A stretch of 64,000 nt of DNA from Sphingomonas koreensis (GCF_002797435.1 NZ_PGEN01000001.1:2416501-2480500), one strand, 5' to 3'; positions 28,091 to 36,268 are shown, numbered from the stretch's first letter. Notes: a model not told the origin generated them from the sequence alone. Translations and numbers: made by a program.

Positions 28091-28685
28091 GATGGGCCTC
28101 CATGCGTTGGAGATAGCGTGCGAGCACGTCGATCTCGAGGTTGACGGCCTGACCCTGCGCGAGCGCGCCGAGGGTGGTGACGGCCTGGGTATGCGGAATG
28201 AGGTTGACGGTGAACTGCGCGCTGCGGTCCGGCTGGTCCGTCACCGTGTTCACGGTGAGCGAGACGCCGTCGATCGTAATCGAGCCCTTGGCGGCGATGA
28301 AGGGAGCCAGTGCGGCGGGGACGGAGAAGGTGATCCGTTGCGAGTCGCCATCGGGAGCGATCTCCAGCACGGTGCCGGTGCCGTCGACATGGCCGGTGAC
28401 GATATGGCCGCCCAGTTCCTCGCCAAGCTTCAACGCGCGCTCGAGGTTGAGGCGACGGCCCTGCGCCCACTGATCGGCGGTGCGGGAGACGGTTTCGTGC
28501 GAGACATCGACTGCGAACCAGCCCGGCGCCTTATCGACGACGGTAAGGCATACGCCCGAGCAGGCGATCGACGCGCCCAGATCCACCGTGGTGGTGTCAT
28601 ATGCCGTGGAGACGCGAACGCGCAGGTCGCCGCGATCCTCCACGGCTTCGACGGTGCCGATATCGGTGACGATTCCCGTGAACAT
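28074..28685 (-). CDS. ribE: Riboflavin synthase alpha subunit
   Basis: Final enzyme of riboflavin synthesis; 203 residues in two lumazine-binding repeats. The start ATG 28685 gives MFTGIVTDIG, the canonical N-terminus; an upstream open extension lies in ribD. Repeat one has ACSGVCLTVVD and repeat two SITIDGVSLTVNTV. GHIVTGHVDGTGTV is also typical. It is 4 nt downstream of ribD and overlaps ribBA. Confidence 0.97.
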   Translation of the reverse strand: MFTGIVTDIGTVEAVEDRGDLRVRVSTAYDTTTVDLGASIACSGVCLTVVDKAPGWFAVDVSHETVSRTADQWAQGRRLNLERALKLGEELGGHIVTGHVDGTGTVLEIAPDGDSQRITFSVPAALAPFIAAKGSITIDGVSLTVNTVTDQPDRSAQFTVNLIPHTQAVTTLGALAQGQAVNLEIDVLARYLQRMEAHRGPAR

Positions 28686-28689
28686 ACCG

Positions 28690-29664
28690 TTATTCTGAAT
28701 CCCGTTTGCTGGCGCGCTCGTAGACCTCGAGCCGGTCGCTGCCAAGCATGCGCGTGTCGGTGATTTGCCAGCGGCCATGCGCGCCGCCCAGTTCGGTAAG
28801 GCCGAGATCGGCGATGCCTGGCTTGCCGCCGAGCAGCACGGGCGCGCGATAGAGCAGAAGGCGATCGACCATATCGGCGCGCAGGAAGGTGGCGGCGGTG
28901 AGGGCGCCGCCTTCGACCAGCAGGTGATCGACGCCCACCAGCGTGGCGATCGCCGACGGCTGCGAGATCATGTGCCACCCGTCAGCGGTGCGTGCCGAGA
29001 GAAGGATGCGCCGCGGCGCGCGCGATTCCAGGCCGGGAAGACGGACGTCTAGCCTGGGGGCATCGCGTTCCAGCGTGCCGCGGCCGATCAGGATCGCTTC
29101 GTGCCGCGCGCGTTCGAGATGGGCATGGGCGCGTGCTTCCGGACCGGTGATCCAGCGGCTCTCGCCATTGGCCAGCGCGATGCACCCGTCGAGCGAAGTC
29201 GCGAGCTTGAGCGTCACATGCGGCCGCCCCTTGAACCGGCGGGTGAGGAAGCCGGCAATGGTGCGTTGCGCCTCGGCCTCGCCGATGCCGGTGGTCACCG
29301 CGATTCCGGCCTCTTCCAGCCGGGCGATCCCCTTGCCGTCGGTGCGTGGATCGGGATCACGCATCGCCACGACGACACGCGCGACGCCTGCCGCGATCAG
29401 CAGATTGGCGCAGGCCGGGCCGCGTGCCGATTCGTGAGCGCATGGTTCGAGCGTGACATAGGCGGTGGCGCCGCGCGCGGCCTCACCAGCTTCATCCAGC
29501 GCCATCGCTTCGGCATGGGGGCGGCCACCTGCCTGGGTCCAGCCGCGGCCGACGACATGTCCTGCGTGGACAAGCATGCAGCCGACATTGGGGTTGGGTG
29601 CCGTCACTCGCTGGCCGCGCGAGGCCAGCGTCAGTGCCGCAGCCATCCAGCGTGCATCGCTCAC
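28690..29664 (-). CDS. ribD: Bifunctional diaminohydroxyphosphoribosylaminopyrimidine deaminase / reductase
   Basis: Two-domain riboflavin enzyme of 324 residues. The deaminase domain has the zinc motifs HAEAMALDEAG and PCAHESARGPAC. The reductase domain has TLKLATSLDGCIA and the C-terminal DHLLVEGGALTAATFL. The start is ATG 29664, overlapping the upstream membrane-protein stop (ATGA). It leads the rib operon; no FMN riboswitch was recognised upstream. Confidence 0.96.
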   Translation of the reverse strand: MSDARWMAAALTLASRGQRVTAPNPNVGCMLVHAGHVVGRGWTQAGGRPHAEAMALDEAGEAARGATAYVTLEPCAHESARGPACANLLIAAGVARVVVAMRDPDPRTDGKGIARLEEAGIAVTTGIGEAEAQRTIAGFLTRRFKGRPHVTLKLATSLDGCIALANGESRWITGPEARAHAHLERARHEAILIGRGTLERDAPRLDVRLPGLESRAPRRILLSARTADGWHMISQPSAIATLVGVDHLLVEGGALTAATFLRADMVDRLLLYRAPVLLGGKPGIADLGLTELGGAHGRWQITDTRMLGSDRLEVYERASKRDSE

Positions 29665-30017
29665 AGGCCCAGCGACTTGAGCTGGTCGTCGATCTTCTTG
29701 TATTCGAGGCGCTTCTTCTCGGCTTTCGCCTTTCGCTCGGCCTCGCGCTTCTGGCGAGCCTCCTCATCGATCTTCTGCTGCGCGACGATCTGCTCGAGCG
29801 TTCGGTCGGCGGGCCAGCTTTCTACGTAGACGATTTCGCGCTTGTAGGCGCGTTCGAAATAGGAGTCGAAATAGAAGCCGGCGAGGATCAGGGCGGTGGT
29901 CGCGAAGGACGCGAGCAGGAACCAGAGCTGATAGCGGTGGCGGATGCGCAGGACCTCGCGAAGGTCCTGAAGCGGCCCGACCGACGAGACGTGCTTGTTG
30001 CGCCGAAGAAAGAACAT
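29661..30017 (-). CDS. Small membrane protein with charged coiled-coil tail
   Basis: Unassigned protein of 118 residues. A basic N-terminus (FFLRRNKHVSS) precedes one membrane segment (about 30-50) and then YFERAYKREIVYVESWPADR, followed by a Lys/Glu/Arg-rich helix likely to coil. ATG 30017 is preferred over a TTG 9 nt earlier. The stop overlaps the ribD ATG by 4 nt. Similar small proteins occur beside ribD in sphingomonads, but no function is known to me. Confidence 0.75.
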   Translation of the reverse strand: MFFLRRNKHVSSVGPLQDLREVLRIRHRYQLWFLLASFATTALILAGFYFDSYFERAYKREIVYVESWPADRTLEQIVAQQKIDEEARQKREAERKAKAEKKRLEYKKIDDQLKSLGL

Positions 30018-30060
30018 GGGGCGCAAGATAGGCGTGCCGCGCGGCCGGGACCAGCCCTGG

Positions 30061-30741
30061 CTACTCGACGATCTGGAAACGCAGCGTCATCGTCTTCCAC
30101 CCCTCGACCGGCACGCCGTCGCGCGTGGCCGGCTTGAAGCGCCAGCGGGCGAGCGCCTGCCTGCGCGTCGCCTCTGCCAGCCCGGCGCTGGGGCTCTTCA
30201 CGATATCGATCGCCTTGACCCGCCCGTCGGTGCCGATCAGCACGCGCGCGGTGACGCTGCCTTCGGTTCCCGCGCGGATCTCGGCAGGCGGATAGGGCGG
30301 CTGAAGCGCGTCGGCGAAGCGCGGATCGACCGAGGGACCGACCATCACCGGCGGGCGCGGCGGCTCGACCGTGGCGCCCCCGCCGCCGTTCACCGGGCCG
30401 ATCGGTCCGATCGGGCCTGGAGGGTCGATCGTGACCGGACCGATCACGTCGGTGCCGGCGACGGCGGGCCGGTCGGTCCGGACATCGACAAGCGGGTCGG
30501 GCGTGTACGGAAGCGGCGTCGTGACCGGCTTCCGCCGCTCGGTCTGGCGCACGGGCTCGGGATCGACCGGCTTGGGTTCGACGACCGGGATGTTCGTTCC
30601 CGTGAGGATCGTGGTGATCCCGCCGGGACCGATCTTCGGACCGGCATAATAGAGGCCGAGAATGATCGTGCCGCTGATCAGAAGCGCGGCTCCGGCCCCG
30701 GCCGGTCGCGATGCAGTAGAATGATACCTGTCGGCATACAT
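30061..30741 (-). CDS. TonB family energy transducer-like protein
   Basis: Protein of 226 residues: one N-terminal membrane segment (about 17-33), a long Pro-rich periplasmic linker with repeats of PIGPIGP and VEPKPVDPEP type, and a C-terminal TonB domain. That domain has PPYPPAEIRAGTEGSVTARV, IGTDGRVKAIDIVKSP and RWRFKPATRDGVPVEGW. It should couple the inner-membrane proton gradient to outer-membrane receptors. exbB/exbD are not adjacent, and it is a stand-alone gene with its own promoter candidate. Confidence 0.87.
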   Translation of the reverse strand: MYADRYHSTASRPAGAGAALLISGTIILGLYYAGPKIGPGGITTILTGTNIPVVEPKPVDPEPVRQTERRKPVTTPLPYTPDPLVDVRTDRPAVAGTDVIGPVTIDPPGPIGPIGPVNGGGGATVEPPRPPVMVGPSVDPRFADALQPPYPPAEIRAGTEGSVTARVLIGTDGRVKAIDIVKSPSAGLAEATRRQALARWRFKPATRDGVPVEGWKTMTLRFQIVE

Positions 30742-30784
30742 GGCTGCTCTCCTTGCTTCCGGCTTGTTCCACCGGATGAAGGGA

Positions 30785-30812
30785 ATGATACATCATTACA
30801 ATCGTGCGGCAA
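30785..30812 (-). promoter_or_regulatory. Candidate promoter of the TonB-like gene
   Basis: On the minus strand TTGCCG (30812-30807) and TATCAT (30790-30785) are 16 bp apart, about 45 bp upstream of the ATG at 30741. The AT-rich patch stands out from the surrounding GC-rich DNA. Confidence 0.45.
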
Positions 30813-30875
30813 GACGTTTGCTTACGGCGGCGAAGCGAGCCGATGTCCGAAGGATAAGAGGGCCGGACTGCGGGG

Positions 30876-30892
30876 GGCGCCCGGCAGGCGCC
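30876..30892 (-). terminator. Short hairpin next to the gltX stop
   Basis: GGCGCC (30876-30881) and GGCGCC (30887-30892) can pair across a 5-nt loop immediately after the gltX stop at 30894. There is no clear U run, so termination is only a possibility. Confidence 0.3.
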
Positions 30893-30893
30893 G

Positions 30894-32219
30894 TCAGCCG
30901 CGCAGGCGGGCGATTGCGCGGTCGCGGCCGATGAGCGGCAGCAAAGCAGCCATGTCCGGCCCCGAATCGCGGCCGGTGAGCGCGCGGCGCAGCGGAAGGA
31001 ACAGCGCCTTGCCCTTGCGCCCCGTCGCATCCTTGAGCGCGTTGGTGAGCGCGTGCCAGGGATCGTCCGACCAGTCGAGACCGGCGGCCGCCTGCGCTGC
31101 CTGCGCGAGAAACGCCGAATCGCCCGGATCGCGGACCGCATCGACCGGCCCTTCGACCACCTGCCACCAGTCGGCCGCTTCGGCGAGGGTGGAGAGATTG
31201 GGCCGAACGGCATCCCAGCCCGCTTCATCCATCCCGGCGGGCAGGCGCGAAGCGACCGTTTCATAATCGAGCTGATGGAGGATCCGCGCGTTGAGCTGAG
31301 CGAGCTCGGCTTCGTCGAACCGGGCGGGCGCGCGGCCGAATCGCGCGAAATCGAACGTCGCCAGCAACGGCGCGGGATCGGCCTGCGGCTCGACCGGGTC
31401 GCTGGTACCAAGCCGGGCGAGCAGCGCCACGATCGCCTGCGGCTCGATCCCCGCGTTGCGGAAATGATCGGCGCCGAGCGAGCCGAGGCGCTTGGAAAGC
31501 TTGCCTTCCGATCCGGTCAGCAGCGCTTCATGCGCGAAGGCCGGCGGCGTGGCGCCGAGCGCGTCGAACATCTGGAGCTGCGCGGCGGTGTTCGAGACAT
31601 GGTCCTCGCCGCGCACGACATGGGTGATGCCCATGTCGATATCGTCGATCACCGAAGGGAGAAGATAGAGCCACGACCCGTCGGCGCGGCGCACCACCGG
31701 ATCGCTCATCGTCGCCGGATCGAAGCGCTGGGGACCGCGGATCAGATCGTGCCACTCGATCGCGGCGGAATGATCGAGTCGGAAACGCCAGTGCGGGCGG
31801 ACGCCCTCGGCTTCGAGGCGCGCACGATCGGCATCGGCGAGCGCGAGCGCGGCGCGATCATAGACCGGAGGCAGGCCGCGGCCGAGCAGGATCTTGCGCT
31901 TGAGATCGAGCTCCTGCTGGGTCTCATAGGCCGGATAGACGCGGCCTGCGGCGGCCAGCTCGGCGAAACGGCGTTCGTAGAGATCGAAACGCTGCGACTG
32001 GCGCGCCTCGCCATCGGGGACGAGGCCGAGCCAGGCAAGGTCGTCGCGGATCGAGAGCACATGCTCTTCGCGCGAGCGCTCGCCGTCGGTGTCGTCGATC
32101 CGCAGCAGGAACCGCCCGCCCTGTTTGCGCGCCCACATCCAGTTGTGGAGCGCGGTGCGGATGTTGCCGACATGCAGGCGGCCGGTGGGGCTGGGGGCGA
32201 AACGGGTGACGACGGTCAT
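30894..32219 (-). CDS. gltX: Glutamyl-tRNA synthetase
   Basis: Class I aminoacyl-tRNA synthetase of 441 residues, within the usual length of about 440-500. The HIGH-type motif is in RFAPSPTGRLHVGNIRTAL and the KMSKS-type motif is GKLSKRLGS. The YLLPSVIDDIDMGITHVVRG segment is typical. It could be the GltX2-type paralogue that also charges tRNA-Gln in many alphaproteobacteria. The start ATG 32219 is about 95 bp from the tRNA-Val fragment, which reads the other way. Confidence 0.96.
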   Translation of the reverse strand: MTVVTRFAPSPTGRLHVGNIRTALHNWMWARKQGGRFLLRIDDTDGERSREEHVLSIRDDLAWLGLVPDGEARQSQRFDLYERRFAELAAAGRVYPAYETQQELDLKRKILLGRGLPPVYDRAALALADADRARLEAEGVRPHWRFRLDHSAAIEWHDLIRGPQRFDPATMSDPVVRRADGSWLYLLPSVIDDIDMGITHVVRGEDHVSNTAAQLQMFDALGATPPAFAHEALLTGSEGKLSKRLGSLGADHFRNAGIEPQAIVALLARLGTSDPVEPQADPAPLLATFDFARFGRAPARFDEAELAQLNARILHQLDYETVASRLPAGMDEAGWDAVRPNLSTLAEAADWWQVVEGPVDAVRDPGDSAFLAQAAQAAAGLDWSDDPWHALTNALKDATGRKGKALFLPLRRALTGRDSGPDMAALLPLIGRDRAIARLRG

Positions 32220-32264
32220 GCAGGCCCGCTAGCCGATTTCGCATCGCTGCGAAACGTTGCCCGG

Positions 32265-32293
32265 TTTACGTGCGCGCCGAACCCGCCTATCGG
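32265..32293 (+). promoter_or_regulatory. Candidate promoter of the tRNA-Val gene
   Basis: TTTACG (32265-32270) and TATCGG (32288-32293) are 17 bp apart and end 20 bp before the first tRNA base. It would still direct transcription into the prophage integrase antisense strand. Confidence 0.35.
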
Positions 32294-32313
32294 GACGCAC
32301 ACGGCCATGCGCC

Positions 32314-32351
32314 GGGCGCTTAGCTCAGTTGGTAGAGCATCTCGTTTACAC
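32314..32351 (+). tRNA. tRNA-Val(UAC), 5' half only, interrupted by prophage
   Basis: The acceptor 5' strand GGGCGCT, TA, a full D arm (GCTC-AGTTGGTA-GAGC) and the anticodon 5' stem TCTCG with loop TTTACAC are present, so the anticodon is TAC (Val). After 32351 the expected CGAGA strand is replaced by GGATG, and no GCGCCC acceptor strand follows. Phage DNA and the integrase stop (32384) come next. The missing 3' half should lie at the far prophage end outside the window. A stem with a TTCAA-type loop at 32364-32380 looks weakly like a T arm, but the acceptor end cannot be rebuilt, so this copy should be non-functional. Confidence 0.8.
32340..32351. other. Prophage attachment-site junction (attL/attR) in the tRNA anticodon loop
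   Basis: Similarity to tRNA-Val stops at the end of the anticodon loop (TCTCGTTTACAC). The integrase gene lies immediately beyond, in the usual position next to its attachment site. The exact core cannot be defined without the other prophage end. Confidence 0.6.
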
Positions 32352-32383
32352 GGATGGCGTCCACCGCGTTCAACGCGCTGAGC

Positions 32384-33478
32384 TTATTTGATTTTTTTGA
32401 GAACCGGCTTCTTCCGGTCGGGAACTGGTCGGGAGTCCGACGCAGCGAGGGCGCTGCGGACGTCTTCGTCCAGCACATGCGCGTAGCGCAGGGTCGTTTT
32501 GATGTTGCGGTGTTTCAGCGCTTCCTTCGCGGCCGCGAGGGAGCCGGTCGTGCGGACGATGCGCGTGCCGCGCGTATGGCGCAGATCGTGGAACCGGAAG
32601 CCGTCGATCCCGCCCGCTGCCTTTGCAGCGGCGAAGGGCTTACGCAGGGCCGTCTTTGTCAGCGGATAGCGCTCGCCCTTCTTGCGCCCTGGCTGCGTCC
32701 GCCCGCGCTTGTCGATAAATTCCGGCTTCGTCCGCTGCGCGACATAGGTGAACACCATCGGACCAACCTTCGGTTGGCGTGCGACCAGCGCGACCAGCGC
32801 AGCTGTGAGCGGTCGTTTCACCACATCGCCGCCCTTGATACGCGTCTGCGCCTGAGCGGTCTGCAAATTCAGGTCCGACCAGCGAAGGCCGATAACCTCT
32901 CCTAGCCGCCACCCCGATTGAAGGGCGAAATCCACGGCATCCACAAGATCATCGCGCAACTCGCTGAATAGGTTGTCTTCTTCATCGAAGCTCAGCTCGC
33001 GCGGCGGGCGGTTGGCCACCTTGAGATACAGGCGGGACCAATCAGGCATCTCACCGACATTGTATCGGCGCAGTCCATCGACGCGCCGCCACACGGCGCG
33101 AGCATTGTCGATCTCGCGATTGACCGACGCGTTCGACACCTCGCCGCGGCGTCGGGCAACGAACTCCTGCAGGTCAGCCTGTCCAATCTGGTGCAGGAAG
33201 CGGGTGCCCCCCAGCCCCGCGATAAGGCGTTCAAGGAAGCCCTCTATGCTCGGCCAGCTCGGGAGGTGCTTCGCGTGATCCTCATAGAGGCCGCACGCTT
33301 CGTCGAGCGTGATGGGGAGCTTCTGGTTGATCCCGAGGATGGCATCGCGCCGGACGATCGACTCGTAGGCGAGCGCGTCACGCTTCGATTCGAGGCCGGT
33401 GGACCCGTGATAGCGTTGCCCGTTCCACACGAAATCATAGAGATAGTAGGGTTTGCGCTTAGGTTTATAGACACTCAT
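32384..33478 (-). CDS. int: Tyrosine recombinase / phage integrase
   Basis: Site-specific recombinase of 364 residues that integrates and excises the prophage at the adjacent tRNA-Val. Catalytic residues are Arg191 (SGWRLGEVIGL), His297 and Arg300 (FHDLRHTRGT), the LKHRN His and nucleophile Tyr332 (TLRYAHV). The N-terminal region (about 60-160) is the core-binding domain. The start ATG 33478 overlaps the excisionase-like stop by 4 nt. The stop lies only 33 bp from the tRNA junction. Confidence 0.95.
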   Translation of the reverse strand: MSVYKPKRKPYYLYDFVWNGQRYHGSTGLESKRDALAYESIVRRDAILGINQKLPITLDEACGLYEDHAKHLPSWPSIEGFLERLIAGLGGTRFLHQIGQADLQEFVARRRGEVSNASVNREIDNARAVWRRVDGLRRYNVGEMPDWSRLYLKVANRPPRELSFDEEDNLFSELRDDLVDAVDFALQSGWRLGEVIGLRWSDLNLQTAQAQTRIKGGDVVKRPLTAALVALVARQPKVGPMVFTYVAQRTKPEFIDKRGRTQPGRKKGERYPLTKTALRKPFAAAKAAGGIDGFRFHDLRHTRGTRIVRTTGSLAAAKEALKHRNIKTTLRYAHVLDEDVRSALAASDSRPVPDRKKPVLKKIK

Positions 33479-33747
33479 TCCCGCCGCCCGGCCCGTTTCG
33501 AGAACGGGACGATAACGCCAGTGGCTCGATTCGGCGAAGCCCCTGCTGCGGCCCGCTTAGGCCTGGGCGCATCGACGACGCGAGCACGCTCTACGAAAAG
33601 GTCCAGATCATCGGTGGCGTAGAGAACTTTCCGGCCGATGCGAATATATCGCAGGTGGCCCGCCTGACGCGCCTTGCGCAGGGTGCGCGCGCAAACGCGC
33701 AGCCGTGCGGCCGCCTCGTTTTCGGTCAGGAGCGCAGCGGCGGTCAT
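33475..33747 (-). CDS. Excisionase-like helix-turn-helix protein
   Basis: Small DNA-binding protein of 90 residues with a MerR/excisionase-type winged helix (LLTENEAAARLRVCARTLRK, then HLRYIRIGRKVLYATDDLDLF) and a basic tail. Its position just upstream of int, with a 4-nt overlap, suggests it is the directionality factor. The start ATG 33747 overlaps the stop of the next gene upstream by 4 nt. Confidence 0.82.
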   Translation of the reverse strand: MTAAALLTENEAAARLRVCARTLRKARQAGHLRYIRIGRKVLYATDDLDLFVERARVVDAPRPKRAAAGASPNRATGVIVPFSKRAGRRE

Positions 33748-33923
33748 CCGACCACCTCGTATTCGCGGATATCGAAGGGATAGTTGCGCAGCTCCCAACA
33801 GCAACCGCCCTTGCCGCTGGCTGGCCAGACGTGCGGCTCGCGGTTCGGCGGATCCGCGAAAAGGCGGACGCGGACGTTCTTGCCGTAGGCCTCAGGGGGC
33901 ATATGGCCGGGGTTGGGCTTCAT
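33744..33923 (-). CDS. Small hypothetical phage protein (59 aa)
   Basis: It is chained to the excisionase-like gene by an ATGA overlap. It starts KPNPGHMPPEAYGKNVRVRL and contains GKGGCCWELRNYPFDIREYEVV. It has a basic, Pro-rich start and an acidic, aromatic C-terminus, with no known family. The coupling and a phage-like composition support it as real. Confidence 0.65.
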   Translation of the reverse strand: MKPNPGHMPPEAYGKNVRVRLFADPPNREPHVWPASGKGGCCWELRNYPFDIREYEVVG

Positions 33924-33982
33924 GGCCGAGCCTCGACTCCCCGGGCCGCTGCGCGCATATCAGCCGCAGCAGGGAGGAACCC

Positions 33983-34195
33983 ATGGCCGAGATCGACTGG
34001 AACGCGCCCGCCAAGCTCTACTACCGCATCAATGGTCGCGATCGGGCAGAGCTGTCCAACGCGACGGTCAGGGATTGCGTGATTCACGCGCGGTCGCTCG
34101 CCGACGCGGACGTCGATCAGCTCGTGATCAAGATGGATGACAGGAGCGAGGAGATCGCCGGCCGCGACATAAGCGGGCTGATCGCCAAGCTCTAG
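33983..34195 (+). CDS. Small hypothetical phage protein (70 aa), opposite strand
   Basis: Protein beginning AEIDWNAPAKLYYRINGRDR and ending DRSEEIAGRDISGLIAKL. A strong Shine-Dalgarno AGGGAGG (33971-33977) sits 5 bp before ATG 33983. It is the only plus-strand gene inside the leftward early operon, between the methyltransferase (convergent) and the 59-aa gene (divergent). Function unknown. Confidence 0.65.
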   Translation: MAEIDWNAPAKLYYRINGRDRAELSNATVRDCVIHARSLADADVDQLVIKMDDRSEEIAGRDISGLIAKL

Positions 34196-34203
34196 GGGCG
34201 CAA

Positions 34204-34896
34204 TCATGCCGCCTCGCTTTCGGCCTCTGCCACTGCAGCGGCGATGCGGGCGACAGCGGTTTCGAAGTGCGCGGGATTGTGCTCGATCCCGGTGAAGCGC
34301 TTCCCGGCGCGGATCGCCGCGACGCCGGTGGAGCCGGTGCCCATGAACGGGTCGCAGATGGTTTTGCCGGCGACGTTGCGGACAATGCCCGACATGAGCG
34401 CATCGGGCTTGGTGGTCGGATGGCCGAAGCGGGCGGCGCCTCGAGGCGAGGAGATCCGGCGCACGCGATGAAGATCGGTAAGCTCGCCGCGAGGATGATA
34501 GCCACGTTGCCAGGCATGGACGTAGAATTCGCAATCGGCGCGATAGTGCTTGTTGGCGACGGGCTGAGGGTTGACCTTCTGCCACACGCACAGGGCGTGA
34601 CGGTGAAAGCTGCCCTTGGCGTGCGCCAGCAGTTCGGCGAGCTGGTCGTTATGGGCGAAAACGACAGCGGCGCCGCAGAGCAGCGGGTTGATGATGGCCA
34701 GATCGAAGCCGCGGTGAAGCCCCTCGGCGACCATTTGATCGAAGCTCGGCCGCTTCGCGCGATACCGACCGCCGCCGCTGGCGCGGATGAGGTAGGGCGG
34801 GTCGAAGATGTCGGCGTCGTGGAAGCCTAGCGTAGGACGGAGCGTGTAGGCGTCGCCCAGGTAGAGGGTCGCGGGGCCGATGATGACGGGCGTCAT
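34204..34896 (-). CDS. DNA methyltransferase, DPPY type (N6-adenine or N4-cytosine)
   Basis: S-adenosylmethionine-dependent DNA methylase of 230 residues. The catalytic DPPY (residues 32-35) comes before the SAM-binding segment DPFMGTGSTGVAA near the C-terminus, the beta-class order. HPTTKPDALM is also typical of this class. There is no restriction enzyme beside it, so it is an orphan phage methylase, probably for self-protection or regulation. The start overlaps the TGT-like gene stop by 4 nt. Confidence 0.9.
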   Translation of the reverse strand: MTPVIIGPATLYLGDAYTLRPTLGFHDADIFDPPYLIRASGGGRYRAKRPSFDQMVAEGLHRGFDLAIINPLLCGAAVVFAHNDQLAELLAHAKGSFHRHALCVWQKVNPQPVANKHYRADCEFYVHAWQRGYHPRGELTDLHRVRRISSPRGAARFGHPTTKPDALMSGIVRNVAGKTICDPFMGTGSTGVAAIRAGKRFTGIEHNPAHFETAVARIAAAVAEAESEAA

Positions 34897-35537
34897 GCCG
34901 CCTTCCTCGCAATGTAACCCTCAAGGTCGGTCTGCTGCCGCGCCAGATCCAGCGGGCGCAATGTGACGGCGAAGCGGGATGCGCTCGAGCCGTCGAAGCT
35001 GTCCACGCCGGCGGCTTCGCACAGCCGTATCCGACGCGCGGTGTTTACCCGGCCGACATGGCAGATCGCCCCGCGGGACCGCGCGAGCGCGGCCCAACGG
35101 CGCATCGTGCGCTCTTTCCACCCGGTCGTGCCGCCGATGAAAACGCCGGTCCTGGGCGAGAGGAGAGGCACGACATGGCGCGGATCGAAGCCGTCCTGAA
35201 CGGCGATCAGCAGCGGGACGTGTCCGATGTGGTCGTAGGTGAAGCGCAGCTTTTCCCACCAGTGCCGCGATCTCGTCAGGCTCGCGATCCCACCGTTGAC
35301 GATATCGGGGACGACGATGAAGTCGGCGCCAGCGCCGAGCTGATCCACTGCGCGCTCGAAGGCTACCGTATCGAACGGCTCGTTGCGCTGGAACGATGTC
35401 CATGCGCCGTTGTCGAGGGCGTAGGGGAAACCCTCGGTGCGCAGCGCCCCGCGGGCCGACACCATTAGGCGCCAGCCCGCAGCGCGCAGCGCGTCGAGGT
35501 TCCGCCTCGTGCCCGTGCGGGATGCGTAACCGATCAT
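34893..35537 (-). CDS. TGT-like protein (DpdA / queuine tRNA-ribosyltransferase-like)
   Basis: Protein of 214 residues resembling tRNA-guanine transglycosylases and the phage DpdA group, which insert 7-deazaguanine bases into DNA. Supporting segments in family order: ALDNGAWTSF with Asp42, FIVVPDIVNGG, LLIAVQDGFD, FIGGTTGWKERTM, HVGRVNTARRI, and AGVDSFDGSSASR, where TGTs carry the catalytic Asp. The zinc-site Cys/His cluster of true TGTs is not seen. No preQ0 synthesis genes are present, so a host precursor would be needed. The TGT-like assignment is moderately sure; DNA as target is inferred. Confidence 0.6.
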   Translation of the reverse strand: MIGYASRTGTRRNLDALRAAGWRLMVSARGALRTEGFPYALDNGAWTSFQRNEPFDTVAFERAVDQLGAGADFIVVPDIVNGGIASLTRSRHWWEKLRFTYDHIGHVPLLIAVQDGFDPRHVVPLLSPRTGVFIGGTTGWKERTMRRWAALARSRGAICHVGRVNTARRIRLCEAAGVDSFDGSSASRFAVTLRPLDLARQQTDLEGYIARKAA

Positions 35538-36268
35538 CGCGGCGCTCCAACGAGATCGCGAAATAGGATCGGCTCAACGGAGCCATCTTGATTTACGCGA
35601 TCCAGCCACGTCGTCGCGATCGGCTCGTCGCCGGTCCATCCGTCGGGCCAGGTGCGGGCGGCGACCAGCTCACGGATCCTCGCTTCCTCGACGGCATTGA
35701 TCAGATCAATGGGCGGGCGGCCTAAGCGCGCTGCCGCTTCGTTGATTTCGGCCTGCACGGCGAGGATAAATTCGAGGCCGTAGAGCCGAGCCTCAAAGGT
35801 GAGTGGCCCCATGCGCTGGGGGTTGGCTGCCAGCGCACCCGATTTCAGCGTTTCGGCGCCGGGCTTGCGGAGGCGTTGCCCCGGCCCCCGCAAATAGCGG
35901 TGCAGCTGACGGATGCGACGTAGGGGTGCCGTGTAGGCCCATTGGGGCATGGCGATGATGGTTTGCATCGCGGTATCGTCCGACGCGAGCGGGCACTCTA
36001 TGCAGCCGGTGCGGGCGTTCTTCTCGATCGCGTCGTCGCCGCCATAGGCCTCGGCGAGGATCCGTGTCGGCCAGCCACCGAATTCCGGCTGCGGCGCGTA
36101 AAACATCAGCCAATCCCAAACGATGCACACGCGCCAGTGGAGGAGCGGAGCAAGCGTCGCGATCCGCCCGCGGATGCCCTTCGCGTCGGGTAGCACCTTC
36201 TGATACCAGCCCTGCCCGCACTCCGCGCCATCCTTGCCGCAGGACATGGTGATACGGCCGTCGCGCAT
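35534..36268 (-). CDS. PAPS-reductase-like protein, C-terminal part after an in-frame amber codon
   Basis: This 244-residue reading frame is the direct in-frame continuation of the gene at 36281-36778. Between them lies a single TAG (36283-36281) followed by GGC GAG AGC GCG and this ATG. It carries the C-terminal half of the phage PAPS-reductase-like family: MRDGRITMSCGKDGAECGQG, GCIECPLAS with a CxxC pair, and a helical tail. It has no clear Shine-Dalgarno of its own, so it may be made only by readthrough or not at all. Its stop overlaps the TGT-like gene by 4 nt. Confidence 0.65.
   Translation of the reverse strand: MRDGRITMSCGKDGAECGQGWYQKVLPDAKGIRGRIATLAPLLHWRVCIVWDWLMFYAPQPEFGGWPTRILAEAYGGDDAIEKNARTGCIECPLASDDTAMQTIIAMPQWAYTAPLRRIRQLHRYLRGPGQRLRKPGAETLKSGALAANPQRMGPLTFEARLYGLEFILAVQAEINEAAARLGRPPIDLINAVEEARIRELVAARTWPDGWTGDEPIATTWLDRVNQDGSVEPILFRDLVGAPR

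Noticed and set aside
29665..30060. FMN riboswitch upstream of the rib operon.
   Set aside because: The region is occupied by the small membrane-protein gene and shows none of the conserved RFN core I could recognise.
32314..32384. Group I intron in the tRNA-Val anticodon loop.
   Set aside because: Only 33 bp separate the break from the integrase stop and no 3' exon follows; a prophage attachment junction fits better.
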